12,837 nt of DNA from Limnohabitans sp. Its GTDB lineage: Bacteria; Pseudomonadota; Gammaproteobacteria; Burkholderiales; Burkholderiaceae_C. Positions 6,270 to 12,837 of the stretch are shown one piece after another; position 1 is the stretch's first letter; each line of letters opens with the position of its first letter. The DNA is taken from contig JANQXJ010000241.1 in NCBI GenBank assembly GCA_030729445.1, positions 1 to 12,837 of the forward strand, in the 5' to 3' direction. The translations under genes and the position numbers were made by a program. The notes under the pieces were generated by a model that was not told the DNA's origin, ran no database searches, and was given only the letters and a program-made list of their open reading frames with translations.

Positions 6270-6698
6270 ATGCTCTGGATCAAAGCCCTTCACATCGTTT
6301 TCATTGCCAGCTGGTTTGCTGGCCTGTTTTATTTGCCTCGCATTTACGTCAACCTGGCCATGGTGCCGGCCGATTCGACCGCTGAACGAGAGCGCCTGTT
6401 GCTGATGGCCCGCAAGCTGTACCGTTTCATGACCATCTTGGCCGTTCCGGCCTTGGCGCTGGGACTTTGGCTTTGGCTTTATTACGGCATTGGCATGGGC
6501 CCTGGCCAAGGCTGGATGCATGCGAAATTGCTGATCGTGCTGGCTTTGTTGGGTTACCACCACAGTTGTAGTGTCCTTTTGCGCAAGTTTGAAAACGGTC
6601 AGATGCAACGCAGCCATGTCTGGTTCCGCTGGTTCAACGAAGCGCCCGTGTTGATGATGTTCGCAGCCGTTGTGTTGGTGGTGGTCAAGCCTTTTTAA
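6270..6698 (+). CDS. hemJ: Protoporphyrinogen IX oxidase, HemJ type
   Basis: HemJ oxidises protoporphyrinogen IX to protoporphyrin IX in the inner membrane, the penultimate step of heme synthesis. The protein has 142 residues and about four membrane segments. Family signatures are present: KALHIVFIASWFAGLFYLPR at 5-24 with conserved H8, GWMHAKL around K86, and the C-terminal FRWFNEAPVLMMFAAVVLVV followed by VKPF. The ATG at 6270 gives the standard N-terminus MLWIKALH. There is no Shine-Dalgarno. TACACT at 6258-6263 would place a transcription start at or next to the ATG, so a leaderless mRNA is possible; otherwise the transcript must read through the terminator at 6192-6220. The gene is divergent from hemB and is followed 19 bp later by the VanZ-like gene. 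Confidence 0.9.
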   Translation: MLWIKALHIVFIASWFAGLFYLPRIYVNLAMVPADSTAERERLLLMARKLYRFMTILAVPALALGLWLWLYYGIGMGPGQGWMHAKLLIVLALLGYHHSCSVLLRKFENGQMQRSHVWFRWFNEAPVLMMFAAVVLVVVKPF

Positions 6699-6717
6699 GG
6701 CCTGGCAAGCAGGGCTT

Positions 6718-7824
6718 ATGCGCAAGCCAACTTGGCGCAAAACGACCGCATGGCCTTTGTTTTGGCTGTATGCGGTCCTGATCGTCTATGCCAGTCTGTA
6801 CCCTTTTGACAACTGGCGCTTCCAGGGGGAGATGTCTTGGTCATTCTTGACGGCACCTTGGCCACGCTACTGGACTGGGTTTGACGTCTTGTCCAATGTA
6901 TTGGGCTACGCCCCCTTGGGCTTTTTGCTGGCGCTGGCTGTGCACCGCAGCCGCAGAGATTGGCCTGCCATCACCCTGGCCACTGTGGTGGCCGCGGTTT
7001 TGTCTTTTTCGATGGAGTCGCTGCAGATGTTCTTGCCGGTACGCGTGCCCTCCAACCTCGATTGGGTGCTGAACGTGGGGGGCGCTTGGGCCGGTGCCGT
7101 GGTGGCCAGTGGCCTGGCTTGGGCCGGGCTGATTGAGCGCTGGGGCCGGTTCAGGGACCGCTGGTTTGAATCCGAGGCCACGGGTGCGCTGGCTTTGTTG
7201 GCACTGTGGCCCTTGGCTTTGTTGTTTCCGGCCCCCGTACCCTTTGGCCTGGGGCATGTGTTTGAGCGTCTGGAGACCACTTGGATCGAGTGGTTGCAAG
7301 ATACTCCTTGGCTCGATTGGTGGCCCGTTCGCACGGCTGAACTTCAACCCTTGTTGCCATTGACGGAAACATTGTGCGTGGCTATTGGTTTGCTCTTGCC
7401 CTGTTTGTTGGCCTTTGGTGTGGTGCGCCTCAGACCGCAGCGTTGGGTTCTGGCTGGGGTGTGCCTGACGGTGGGCTTGTTGGCCAGCGCCTTGTCGGCC
7501 ACCTTGACTTACGGCCCTGTGAATGCGTGGGGGTGGATCAGCCCCGAGGTGTTCAAGGGCTTGGTTTGGGCCTTGTTGGGGGCGGCGCTGCTGTCTTTGT
7601 GCCCACCCCGGTTGTGCTGGGTACTGGCTTTGGCGGCTTTGGTGCTGCAGCTGAGCTTGCTCAACAGCGCATCGGCCGATGTGTATTTTTCCTTGACGCT
7701 GCAGACTTGGGAGCAAGGACGTTTCATCCGTTTTCATGGCTTGATTCAGTGGCTGGGCTGGCTCTGGCCCTATGCCTTGCTGATGTATTTGGTGCGCCGA
7801 CTGGCTTGGCCTGGCCTTTCATGA
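6718..7824 (+). CDS. VanZ-like multi-spanning membrane protein
   Basis: This 368-residue inner-membrane protein has roughly nine to ten hydrophobic segments. The N-terminal third (about residues 12-135) is a VanZ-like domain: YASLYPFDNW, then DVLSNVLGYAPLGFLLAL, then SMESLQMFLPVRVPSNLDW with E100, Q103, R109, D115 and N119 in GG-rich surroundings, which are the conserved polar residues of the family. VanZ of enterococci gives low-level teicoplanin resistance by an unclear mechanism, and most bacterial relatives are uncharacterised. The remaining 230 residues are further Trp- and Leu-rich membrane segments I do not recognise. The product is far longer than VanZ itself (about 160 residues). The ATG at 6718 follows the hemJ stop by 19 bp, with only a weak AGGG nearby, so co-transcription is likely. 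A role in heme synthesis is not implied. Confidence 0.8.
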   Translation: MRKPTWRKTTAWPLFWLYAVLIVYASLYPFDNWRFQGEMSWSFLTAPWPRYWTGFDVLSNVLGYAPLGFLLALAVHRSRRDWPAITLATVVAAVLSFSMESLQMFLPVRVPSNLDWVLNVGGAWAGAVVASGLAWAGLIERWGRFRDRWFESEATGALALLALWPLALLFPAPVPFGLGHVFERLETTWIEWLQDTPWLDWWPVRTAELQPLLPLTETLCVAIGLLLPCLLAFGVVRLRPQRWVLAGVCLTVGLLASALSATLTYGPVNAWGWISPEVFKGLVWALLGAALLSLCPPRLCWVLALAALVLQLSLLNSASADVYFSLTLQTWEQGRFIRFHGLIQWLGWLWPYALLMYLVRRLAWPGLS

Positions 7825-7870
7825 GTGGGTTGAACCTCGGCTTTCAGGTGGGGAGGCCTAGAATTGGCGA

Positions 7871-8215
7871 ATGAGCAACGAAACCCCCAGCCCCTATTTC
7901 AAGCGCCACATCTTTTTTTGCCTGAACGAGCGCAAAAACAATGAAGCCTGTTGTGCACAACACAACGCCCAAGCCGCCTTTGACCATTGCAAGTCCCGAG
8001 TGAAAGATCTCGGACTGAACGGCCCGGGCGAAGTTCGGGTCAACAAAGCCGGGTGCCTGGACCGCTGCGCCGGTGGGCCCGTGGCTGTGGTGTACCCGGA
8101 AGGCGTTTGGTACACCTTTGTGGACACGAATGACATCGACGAAATCGTCGATTCGCATCTGAAAAATGGCCAGGTGGTCCAGCGATTGCTGACCCCCGAG
8201 CACCTGGGGCGCTGA
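7871..8215 (+). CDS. Thioredoxin-like [2Fe-2S] ferredoxin
   Basis: This 114-residue soluble protein resembles the thioredoxin-fold [2Fe-2S] ferredoxins (Aquifex Fd4 and Shethna-type). Candidate cluster ligands are C17 (HIFFCLNER), C27 or C28 (EACCAQ), C62 and C66 (KAGCLDRCAGGP). The CLDRC spacing and the GP after it are typical of the family, as is the later YPEGVWYTFV segment. The sequence ends EHLGR. GGGGAGG at 7850-7856 lies 14 bases before the ATG, somewhat far but the only strong ribosome site. The stop overlaps the start of the hydrolase (TGATG), so the two are co-translated. The electron-transfer partner is unknown; several small ferredoxins of this class have only a general redox role assigned. 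Confidence 0.88.
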   Translation: MSNETPSPYFKRHIFFCLNERKNNEACCAQHNAQAAFDHCKSRVKDLGLNGPGEVRVNKAGCLDRCAGGPVAVVYPEGVWYTFVDTNDIDEIVDSHLKNGQVVQRLLTPEHLGR

Positions 8216-8841
8216 TGAATTCCACGACCCGCACGCTCAGCTTGCAAGGCCAAGTTGGGCAGATTGAGGCCTTGCTGGACGAGCCCATCGATGGCGCTGC
8301 GCAAGGCACGGCTGTGATTGCCCACCCTCATCCTTTGTTTGGTGGCACCATGCAAAACAAAGTGGTGCAAACATTGGCGCGTGCTTTTGTGCAAAGCGGC
8401 TGGCGTGCCGTGCGCTTCAATTTCAGGGGTGTGGGCGCGAGCGAAGGCACTTACGACGAAGGCCGCGGCGAAGCCATTGACATGCAGCAAGTCATCACGC
8501 AAGTGGCACCTACAGGGCCGCTGGCGCTGGCTGGGTTCTCGTTTGGTGCATTTGTCACCAGCCATGTGGTGCAGGCCTTGGGTCATCAACGGCCACCCCA
8601 TCAACTGGTGTTGGTGGGCACGGCCGCATCGCGTTTTGAGGTGGCCCCGGTGGCCCCCGAGTTGCATGAGCGCTGCTTGGTGCTCCATGGTGAGCAGGAC
8701 GATACGGTGCCACTGGCCAGCGTGATGGACTGGGCACGCCCTCAATCCTTGCCCATCACCGTGATTCCGGGATGTGAGCACTTCTTTCACGGACAATTGC
8801 CCCTTCTCAAAACCTTGGTGGTTCGCCACCTGAAAACTTGA
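8215..8841 (+). CDS. Alpha/beta hydrolase (COG2945-like)
   Basis: This 208-residue serine hydrolase has the compact alpha/beta fold. The HPHPLFGGTMQNKVV segment at 37-51 is the hallmark of this small-hydrolase subgroup. It continues with RFNFRGVGASEG at 67-78, the nucleophile elbow GFSFG with S109, GEQDDTVP with D162 as likely acid, and CEHFFHG with H189 as likely base. It has no signal peptide or membrane segment, so it is cytoplasmic. The natural substrate is not known; esterase activity is expected from the triad. The start at 8215 is fixed by the 1-base overlap with the ferredoxin stop. The last codons contain TTGACC (8838-8843), a -35-like sequence that could serve the downstream carboxypeptidase gene, though no good -10 follows. 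Confidence 0.87.
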   Translation: MNSTTRTLSLQGQVGQIEALLDEPIDGAAQGTAVIAHPHPLFGGTMQNKVVQTLARAFVQSGWRAVRFNFRGVGASEGTYDEGRGEAIDMQQVITQVAPTGPLALAGFSFGAFVTSHVVQALGHQRPPHQLVLVGTAASRFEVAPVAPELHERCLVLHGEQDDTVPLASVMDWARPQSLPITVIPGCEHFFHGQLPLLKTLVVRHLKT

Positions 8842-8942
8842 CCTCTCAACCTGGTGCCTACCCTTATTGGCTCAATACGCCCAGTGCGCCACCCAAAGCG
8901 GGCCGCCCATGGGCAACCTATCTACGCATGACAGACAAGCTA

Positions 8943-10100
8943 ATGAACACATTGTTTAAATTTTTGGTGAGTATTTGGCTCGCCGTCTCTTTCTGGGGCG
9001 CCCAAGCCCAGATGCCACAAGCGCCAGAAATTGCCGCCAAAGCTTATTTGCTGATGGATGTGACGGCCAACCAGGTGCTTGCGGCCAAAGACCCCGATAT
9101 GGCGGTAGAGCCGGCCTCGCTGACCAAGCTGATGACGGCCTATTTGGTCTTTGACGCCCTGAAAAACCGCAAGATCGACATCAAGCAGACCTTGCCAGTG
9201 TCCGAGCGCGCCTGGAAGATGCCAGGATCGCGCATGTTCATCGACCCCAAGATGAAAGTACCGGTGGAGGACTTGATCAAAGGCATGATTGTCCAGTCGG
9301 GCAACGACGCGACCGTGGCCTTGGCCGAAGGGGTGGCGGGCAGTGTCGAGCGCTTTGTGCAGTTGATGAACGACCAAGCCGTCTTTCTGGGCATGCAAAG
9401 CACACAGTACAAAAACCCGGAAGGCTTGACGGCCCCGGGCCACACCACCACCGCCCGTGACTTGGCGCTTCTGGCCACACGCTTGATGCGCGACTTCCCA
9501 GATTACGTGCCGTATTACGCCATCAAGAAATACCGCTATGAAGGGACTCCGGCGGCCAATGACACCAACCGTAACCTGTTGCTGTTTCGCGACGCCAGTG
9601 TGGATGGCCTCAAAACTGGGCACACCCAAGCTGCGGGTTATTGTTTGGTTGCCTCCGCCAAGCGGGAGTTGCCCAATGTGGGGACACGACGCTTGCTGAG
9701 TGTCGTGCTGGGGGCCGACAGTGAAAATGCTCGGGCCAACGAGAGTCAAAAGCTGCTGAACTGGGGTTATTCGGCGTTTGACGCGGTGAAGCTTTTTAAC
9801 GCCAATCAGCCGGTGGTCACGCCACCCGTGTGGAAAGGCAAAGAGCCGGTGCTCAAACTCGGCTCGGTGAGACCCTTGGTGGTGGCGATTCCCGCAGGCA
9901 GCGCGGCGCAGCTCAAAACCCAGGTGGTGCGCCCAGACCCCTTGGTGGCGCCGTTCACCAAAGGTCAGGCAGTCGGGAGCCTGAAGGTGATGCTGGGCGA
10001 CAAAGTTTTATTCGAGGTGCCTTTGCTGGTGCTGGAGCCGGTGGAGCAATCCGGCGTGCTGGGCCGCGCCTGGGATGCTCTGCGACTGTGGATCAAGTGA
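8943..10100 (+). CDS. dacC: D-alanyl-D-alanine carboxypeptidase (PBP5/6 family)
   Basis: Penicillin-binding proteins of this family remove the terminal D-Ala from peptidoglycan stem peptides at the outer face of the inner membrane. From ATG 8943 the protein has 385 residues. It has a signal peptide (MNTLFKFLVSIWLAVSFWG, with likely cleavage after AQA at 20-22), the active-site SLTK at 59-62, SGN at 119-121 and KTG at 224-226. These make up the complete SxxK/SxN/KTG set. A C-terminal beta-rich PBP5_C domain follows from about 280 to 365. The last 17 residues (VLGRAWDALRLWIK region) form an amphipathic anchor helix as in E. coli PBP5. ATG 8928 is an alternative start; neither has a clear ribosome site. 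The symbol could equally be dacA. It ends 48 bp before the rpsL promoter. Confidence 0.9.
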   Translation: MNTLFKFLVSIWLAVSFWGAQAQMPQAPEIAAKAYLLMDVTANQVLAAKDPDMAVEPASLTKLMTAYLVFDALKNRKIDIKQTLPVSERAWKMPGSRMFIDPKMKVPVEDLIKGMIVQSGNDATVALAEGVAGSVERFVQLMNDQAVFLGMQSTQYKNPEGLTAPGHTTTARDLALLATRLMRDFPDYVPYYAIKKYRYEGTPAANDTNRNLLLFRDASVDGLKTGHTQAAGYCLVASAKRELPNVGTRRLLSVVLGADSENARANESQKLLNWGYSAFDAVKLFNANQPVVTPPVWKGKEPVLKLGSVRPLVVAIPAGSAAQLKTQVVRPDPLVAPFTKGQAVGSLKVMLGDKVLFEVPLLVLEPVEQSGVLGRAWDALRLWIK

Positions 10101-10148
10101 TGCGCAAGACCATCTCCCGCCCTTTCATGCCGCGAAATTGTGGATAAC

Positions 10149-10178
10149 TTGCCACAAGGCCTGCCAGGCGGTTATACT
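10149..10178 (+). promoter_or_regulatory. Promoter of the str operon (rpsL-rpsG-fusA)
   Basis: TTGCCA (10149-10154) and TATACT (10173-10178) are 18 bp apart, each matching the consensus at five or four of six positions. Transcription would start near 10185, leaving a leader of about 66 nt. The bases just after the -10 are G+C-rich (GGCGGGC), as in ribosomal promoters that are shut down by ppGpp and DksA (known for such promoters; inferred here). Confidence 0.7.
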
Positions 10179-10227
10179 GGCGGGCTTTTCCGCTTTTGGG
10201 GCGGGGAAGTTTCTTTTGTCTAAATTC

Positions 10228-10243
10228 AACGTTTAGGGACGTT
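10228..10243 (+). promoter_or_regulatory. Small hairpin holding the rpsL ribosome-binding site in its loop
   Basis: AACGT (10228-10232) pairs with ACGTT (10239-10243), placing TTAGGG in the loop. AGGGA (10235-10239) is the only Shine-Dalgarno-like sequence before the rpsL ATG at 10251, and is 11 bases away. A five-pair stem is weak, so this may be chance, but the geometry presents the site openly. Confidence 0.3.
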
Positions 10244-10250
10244 ACAAACA

Positions 10251-10628
10251 ATGCCAACCATCAATCAATTGGTGCGTCAGGGGCGCGAGGTCGAAACGAT
10301 CAAGTCCAAAAGCCCTGCGATGCAAAACTCTCCACAGCGTCGTGGTGTCTGCACCCGTGTGTACACCACAACGCCAAAAAAGCCTAACTCCGCTCTGCGT
10401 AAAGTTGCCAAAGTGCGCTTGACCAACGGTTTTGAGGTCATCTCCTACATCGGCGGTGAAGGCCACAACCTGCAAGAACACTCCGTGGTTCTGGTGCGCG
10501 GTGGTCGTGTCAAAGACTTGCCAGGTGTGCGTTACCACATCGTCCGCGGTTCGCTCGACTTGCAAGGCGTGAAAGACCGCAAGCAGTCTCGCTCCAAGTA
10601 CGGTGCGAAGAAGCCAAAAGCCAAGTAA
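10251..10628 (+). CDS. rpsL: 30S ribosomal protein S12
   Basis: S12 sits at the decoding centre of the small subunit and controls translational accuracy. The protein has 125 residues, the typical length, and begins [12 protein letters not shown]. The streptomycin-related positions are wild type: K43 in [10 protein letters not shown] and K88 in RVKDLPG, where D89 is the residue that is methylthiolated by RimO in many bacteria. The C-terminus is the basic [12 protein letters not shown]. It is the first gene of the str operon, with its promoter at 10149-10178, and is followed by a 165-bp spacer before rpsG. The upstream neighbour is the carboxypeptidase gene rather than rpoC. Confidence 0.98.
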
Positions 10629-10633
10629 GCCCT

Positions 10634-10769
10634 CGCGGGTTGAAATTTTTCGGTGCTGTTTCCCGCGTGGCGCGGTGAATCAGCGAAGTGACCCGAAGCC
10701 CGGAATTGTCCAGGTGGGTCGAGTAAGTGAGCTGTTTTGAATAACGCTCGCGGTGTCTGAAAAGACGCC
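10634..10769 (+). promoter_or_regulatory. Structured rpsL-rpsG intercistronic RNA, possible S7 feedback site
   Basis: The spacer of 165 bp has several possible stems. CGCGGG (10634-10639) can pair with CCCGCG (10662-10667), or CCGCG (10663-10667) can instead pair with CGCGG (10671-10675); the two are mutually exclusive. GACCC (10691-10695) can pair with GGGTC further down. Closest to rpsG, GGTGTCT (10752-10758) pairs with AGACGCC (10763-10769) around a GAAA tetraloop, ending 14 nt before the rpsG ribosome site. In E. coli, S7 represses its own operon by binding the S12-S7 spacer; a similar role here is inference. Confidence 0.45.
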
Positions 10770-10793
10770 AACTGAAGCAATATGAGGTGAAAT

Positions 10794-11264
10794 ATGCCAC
10801 GTCGTCGCGAAGTCCCTAAACGTGAAATCCTGCCGGATCCCAAGTTCGGTAATGTCGAATTGTCCAAGTTCATGAACGTGATCATGGAAGGCGGCAAAAA
10901 AGCTGTTGCCGAGCGCATCATTTACGGTGCCCTCGAAAACATGGAAAAGAAAACAGGCAAAGACCCTGTTGAGTTGTTCTCCATTGCCATCAACAACGTC
11001 AAGCCCATGGTGGAAGTCAAATCCCGCCGCGTGGGCGGTGCGAACTACCAGGTGCCTGTTGAAGTGCGCCCTGTTCGCCGCTTGGCTCTGTCGATGCGCT
11101 GGATCAAAGAAGCCGCTCGCAAGCGCGGTGAAAAGTCCATGGCCCTGCGTTTGGCCAACGAACTGCTCGAGGCCAATGAAGGCCGTGGCGGCGCCATGAA
11201 AAAGCGTGACGAAGTTCACCGCATGGCCGAAGCCAACAAGGCGTTCTCGCACTTCCGCTTCTGA
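10794..11264 (+). CDS. rpsG: 30S ribosomal protein S7
   Basis: S7 is a primary 16S rRNA-binding protein that nucleates the head of the small subunit and lies near the tRNA exit site. The protein has 156 residues, the usual length for this group, beginning MPRRREVPKREILPDPKFG. Conserved parts include NVIMEGGKKAVAERIIYGAL, the beta-hairpin segment VGGANYQVPVEVRP, and RWIKEAARKRGEKSMALRLA. The C-terminus is EANKAFSHFRF. A strong ribosome site, GAGGTGA (10784-10790), precedes the ATG. In E. coli this protein is the translational repressor of the str operon, which gives meaning to the structured spacer before it. Confidence 0.98.
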   Translation: MPRRREVPKREILPDPKFGNVELSKFMNVIMEGGKKAVAERIIYGALENMEKKTGKDPVELFSIAINNVKPMVEVKSRRVGGANYQVPVEVRPVRRLALSMRWIKEAARKRGEKSMALRLANELLEANEGRGGAMKKRDEVHRMAEANKAFSHFRF

Positions 11265-11307
11265 TTCACAAGGGTTTCACAAAGAAGCCCGACACTGTCA
11301 GAAGCTG

Positions 11308-11336
11308 GCCCGCTGGCCCCAAAAGGGGTGGCGGGC
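11308..11336 (+). terminator. Hairpin between rpsG and fusA (partial terminator or processing site)
   Basis: GCCCGC (11308-11313) pairs with GCGGGC (11331-11336), and inside it CCCC (11317-11320) pairs with GGGG (11325-11328) around AAAA. The U-run after it is broken (TTTGGTATTT), so full termination is unlikely. It may lower fusA transcription relative to the ribosomal genes or mark an RNase cut. Confidence 0.5.
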
Positions 11337-11363
11337 TTTGGTATTTAATCATTGGAGAAATAA

Positions 11364-12837
11364 ATGGCTCGCACCACCCCCATCGAGCGCTATCGCAACA
11401 TTGGTATCTCGGCGCACATTGACGCTGGCAAGACCACAACGACTGAGCGTATTCTTTTTTATACCGGCGTGAACCACAAAATTGGTGAAGTGCACGACGG
11501 CGCCGCCACCATGGACTGGATGGAGCAAGAGCAAGAGCGTGGCATCACGATCACCTCTGCCGCCACCACTTGCTTCTGGAAAGGCATGGACGGCTCTTTC
11601 GATGACCACCGCATCAACATCATCGACACCCCTGGCCACGTGGACTTCACGATTGAAGTGGAGCGTTCCATGCGCGTGCTGGACGGTGCTTGCATGGTTT
11701 ACTGCGCTGTGGGCGGCGTGCAGCCCCAGTCTGAAACTGTGTGGCGTCAGGCCAACAAGTACAAAGTGCCACGTTTGGCCTTTGTGAACAAGATGGACCG
11801 TACCGGTGCCAACTTCTTCAAAGTCGTGGAACAAATGAAGTTGCGCCTGAAGGCCAACCCCGTGCCGATCGTCATCCCAATTGGTGCTGAAGACAACTTC
11901 AAAGGCGTGGTCGATCTGCGCAAAATGAAAGCCATCATCTGGGACGAAGCTTCCCAGGGCATGAAGTTCACCTTCGAAGAGATCCCAGCCGACTTGGTCG
12001 AAGTGGCCAAAGAGTGGCGCGAAAAGATGGTGGAAGCTGCTGCTGAAGCCTCTGAAGAATTGATGAACAAGTACCTTGAAGAAGGTGACTTGACCGAAGA
12101 AGAAATCACACACGGCCTGCGCGTTCGCACCATCAACAGCGAAATCCAGCCCATGTTGTGCGGTACCGCCTTCAAGAACAAAGGCGTGCAGCGTATGCTG
12201 GATGCGGTTCTGGAATTGATGCCTTCGCCTTTGGACGTGAAGGCCATCAAGGGTTTCGACGAAGACGAAAAAGAAATCACCCGCAAAGCCGACGACGAAG
12301 AGAAATTTTCGGCATTGGCTTTCAAATTGATGACCGACCCATTCGTGGGTCAGTTGACTTTCGTGCGCGTCTACTCCGGCGTTCTGAAAAAGGGCGACAC
12401 TGTTTACAACGCGGTGCGTGGCAAGAAAGAACGTATCGGTCGTATCGTGCAGATGCACGCCAACAACCGTGAAGAAGTCGATGAAATCCGTGCGGGCGAC
12501 ATCGCCGCTTGTGTGGGCTTGAAAGACGTCACAACAGGCGAAACCCTGTGTGATCCCAACGCCGTGATCACCTTGGAGCGCATGGTGTTCCCTGACTCCG
12601 TGATCCGCCAGGCTGTGGAACCCAAGTCCAAAGCCGACCAGGAAAAGATGGGCATGGCCCTGTCGCGCTTGGCTGCCGAAGATCCATCTTTCCGCGTGCA
12701 GACCGACGAAGAATCCGGTCAGACCATCATTGGTGGTCAGGGCGAATTGCACCTGGAAATCATCGTCGACCGCATGAAGCGTGAATTCGGTGTGGAAGCC
12801 AACGTGGGCAAGCCTCAAGTGGCTTACCGCGAAACCA
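11364..12837 (+). CDS. fusA: Elongation factor G, N-terminal 491 codons
   Basis: EF-G is the GTPase that drives translocation on the ribosome. The gene runs off the right edge; 491 of about 700 codons are present. The G-domain motifs are intact: AHIDAGKT (residues 17-24), DTPGH (88-92), NKMD (142-145) and the GTAFKNKG region. The switch I segment EQERGITITSAATT is also intact. Domain II follows with FVGQLTFVRVYSGVL, and domain III begins within AVEPKSKADQEKMGMALSRL. The visible end is VGKPQVAYRET, at the start of domain IV. GGAG (11354-11357) lies six bases before the ATG. In related genomes the operon continues with tuf. Confidence 0.98.
   Translation, partial: MARTTPIERYRNIGISAHIDAGKTTTTERILFYTGVNHKIGEVHDGAATMDWMEQEQERGITITSAATTCFWKGMDGSFDDHRINIIDTPGHVDFTIEVERSMRVLDGACMVYCAVGGVQPQSETVWRQANKYKVPRLAFVNKMDRTGANFFKVVEQMKLRLKANPVPIVIPIGAEDNFKGVVDLRKMKAIIWDEASQGMKFTFEEIPADLVEVAKEWREKMVEAAAEASEELMNKYLEEGDLTEEEITHGLRVRTINSEIQPMLCGTAFKNKGVQRMLDAVLELMPSPLDVKAIKGFDEDEKEITRKADDEEKFSALAFKLMTDPFVGQLTFVRVYSGVLKKGDTVYNAVRGKKERIGRIVQMHANNREEVDEIRAGDIAACVGLKDVTTGETLCDPNAVITLERMVFPDSVIRQAVEPKSKADQEKMGMALSRLAAEDPSFRVQTDEESGQTIIGGQGELHLEIIVDRMKREFGVEANVGKPQVAYRET

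Noticed and set aside
6841..7737. A 298-codon minus-strand frame opposite the VanZ-like gene
   Set aside because: It is Gln- and Pro-rich with no hydrophobic or domain pattern, whereas the plus strand encodes clear membrane segments and VanZ residues.
11349..12818. A 489-codon open frame on the minus strand opposite fusA
   Set aside because: It mirrors the strongly biased fusA codons and its translation is His/Phe-rich with no family resemblance; fusA itself is certain.

Overview
The window looks like a chromosomal segment from a betaproteobacterium of the order Burkholderiales, probably Comamonadaceae and possibly close to Limnohabitans or Rhodoferax. The reasons are the G+C-rich coding sequence, a HemB of the proteobacterial type with Asp-rich metal-site residues, a HemJ, a str operon in the order rpsL-rpsG-fusA, and the overall feel of the protein sequences. 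No database search was possible, so the genus is inference. I see no prophage, insertion sequence, CRISPR array, tRNA or rRNA.

Layout. (1) Positions 1-488, minus strand: the first 162 codons of methylmalonate-semialdehyde dehydrogenase (mmsA), cut by the window edge. A 207-bp spacer separates it from a divergent LysR-type regulator (696-1721). That spacer holds a REPIN-like inverted pair of REP elements (535-609) and a perfect 22-bp inverted repeat just before the regulator. (2) Positions 1644-3515, minus strand: a likely three-gene unit in the order SDR oxidoreductase, MaoC-like dehydratase, MarC-family membrane protein. The marC 3' end runs antisense into the regulator's 3' end. (3) Positions 3592-4911, plus strand: a DsbA/HCCA-isomerase family protein and a dienelactone hydrolase, divergent from the SDR. 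(4) Positions 4939-7824: hemB (minus) and hemJ (plus) are divergent heme-pathway genes. The 323 bp between them contain a promoter-like sequence, a structured stretch and a strong intrinsic terminator, together a candidate small RNA or a hemJ attenuator. hemJ is followed by a large VanZ-like membrane protein. (5) Positions 7871-10100, plus strand: a thioredoxin-like [2Fe-2S] ferredoxin, an overlapping alpha/beta hydrolase, and a D-alanyl-D-alanine carboxypeptidase (PBP5 family). (6) Positions 10149-12837: the start of the str operon with its own promoter, rpsL, rpsG and the first 491 codons of fusA, with structured spacers between genes.

How the genes work together. Most of the window is housekeeping: translation, heme synthesis and cell-wall trimming. 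It also carries small catabolic or acyl-CoA/aromatic-type enzyme sets (MmsA; SDR+MaoC; isomerase+dienelactone hydrolase) whose substrates cannot be told from sequence alone. I found no convincing new multi-gene system. The parts most worth a second look are non-coding: the hemB/hemJ spacer, the REPIN-like element, the regulator's palindrome, and the rpsL-rpsG spacer.
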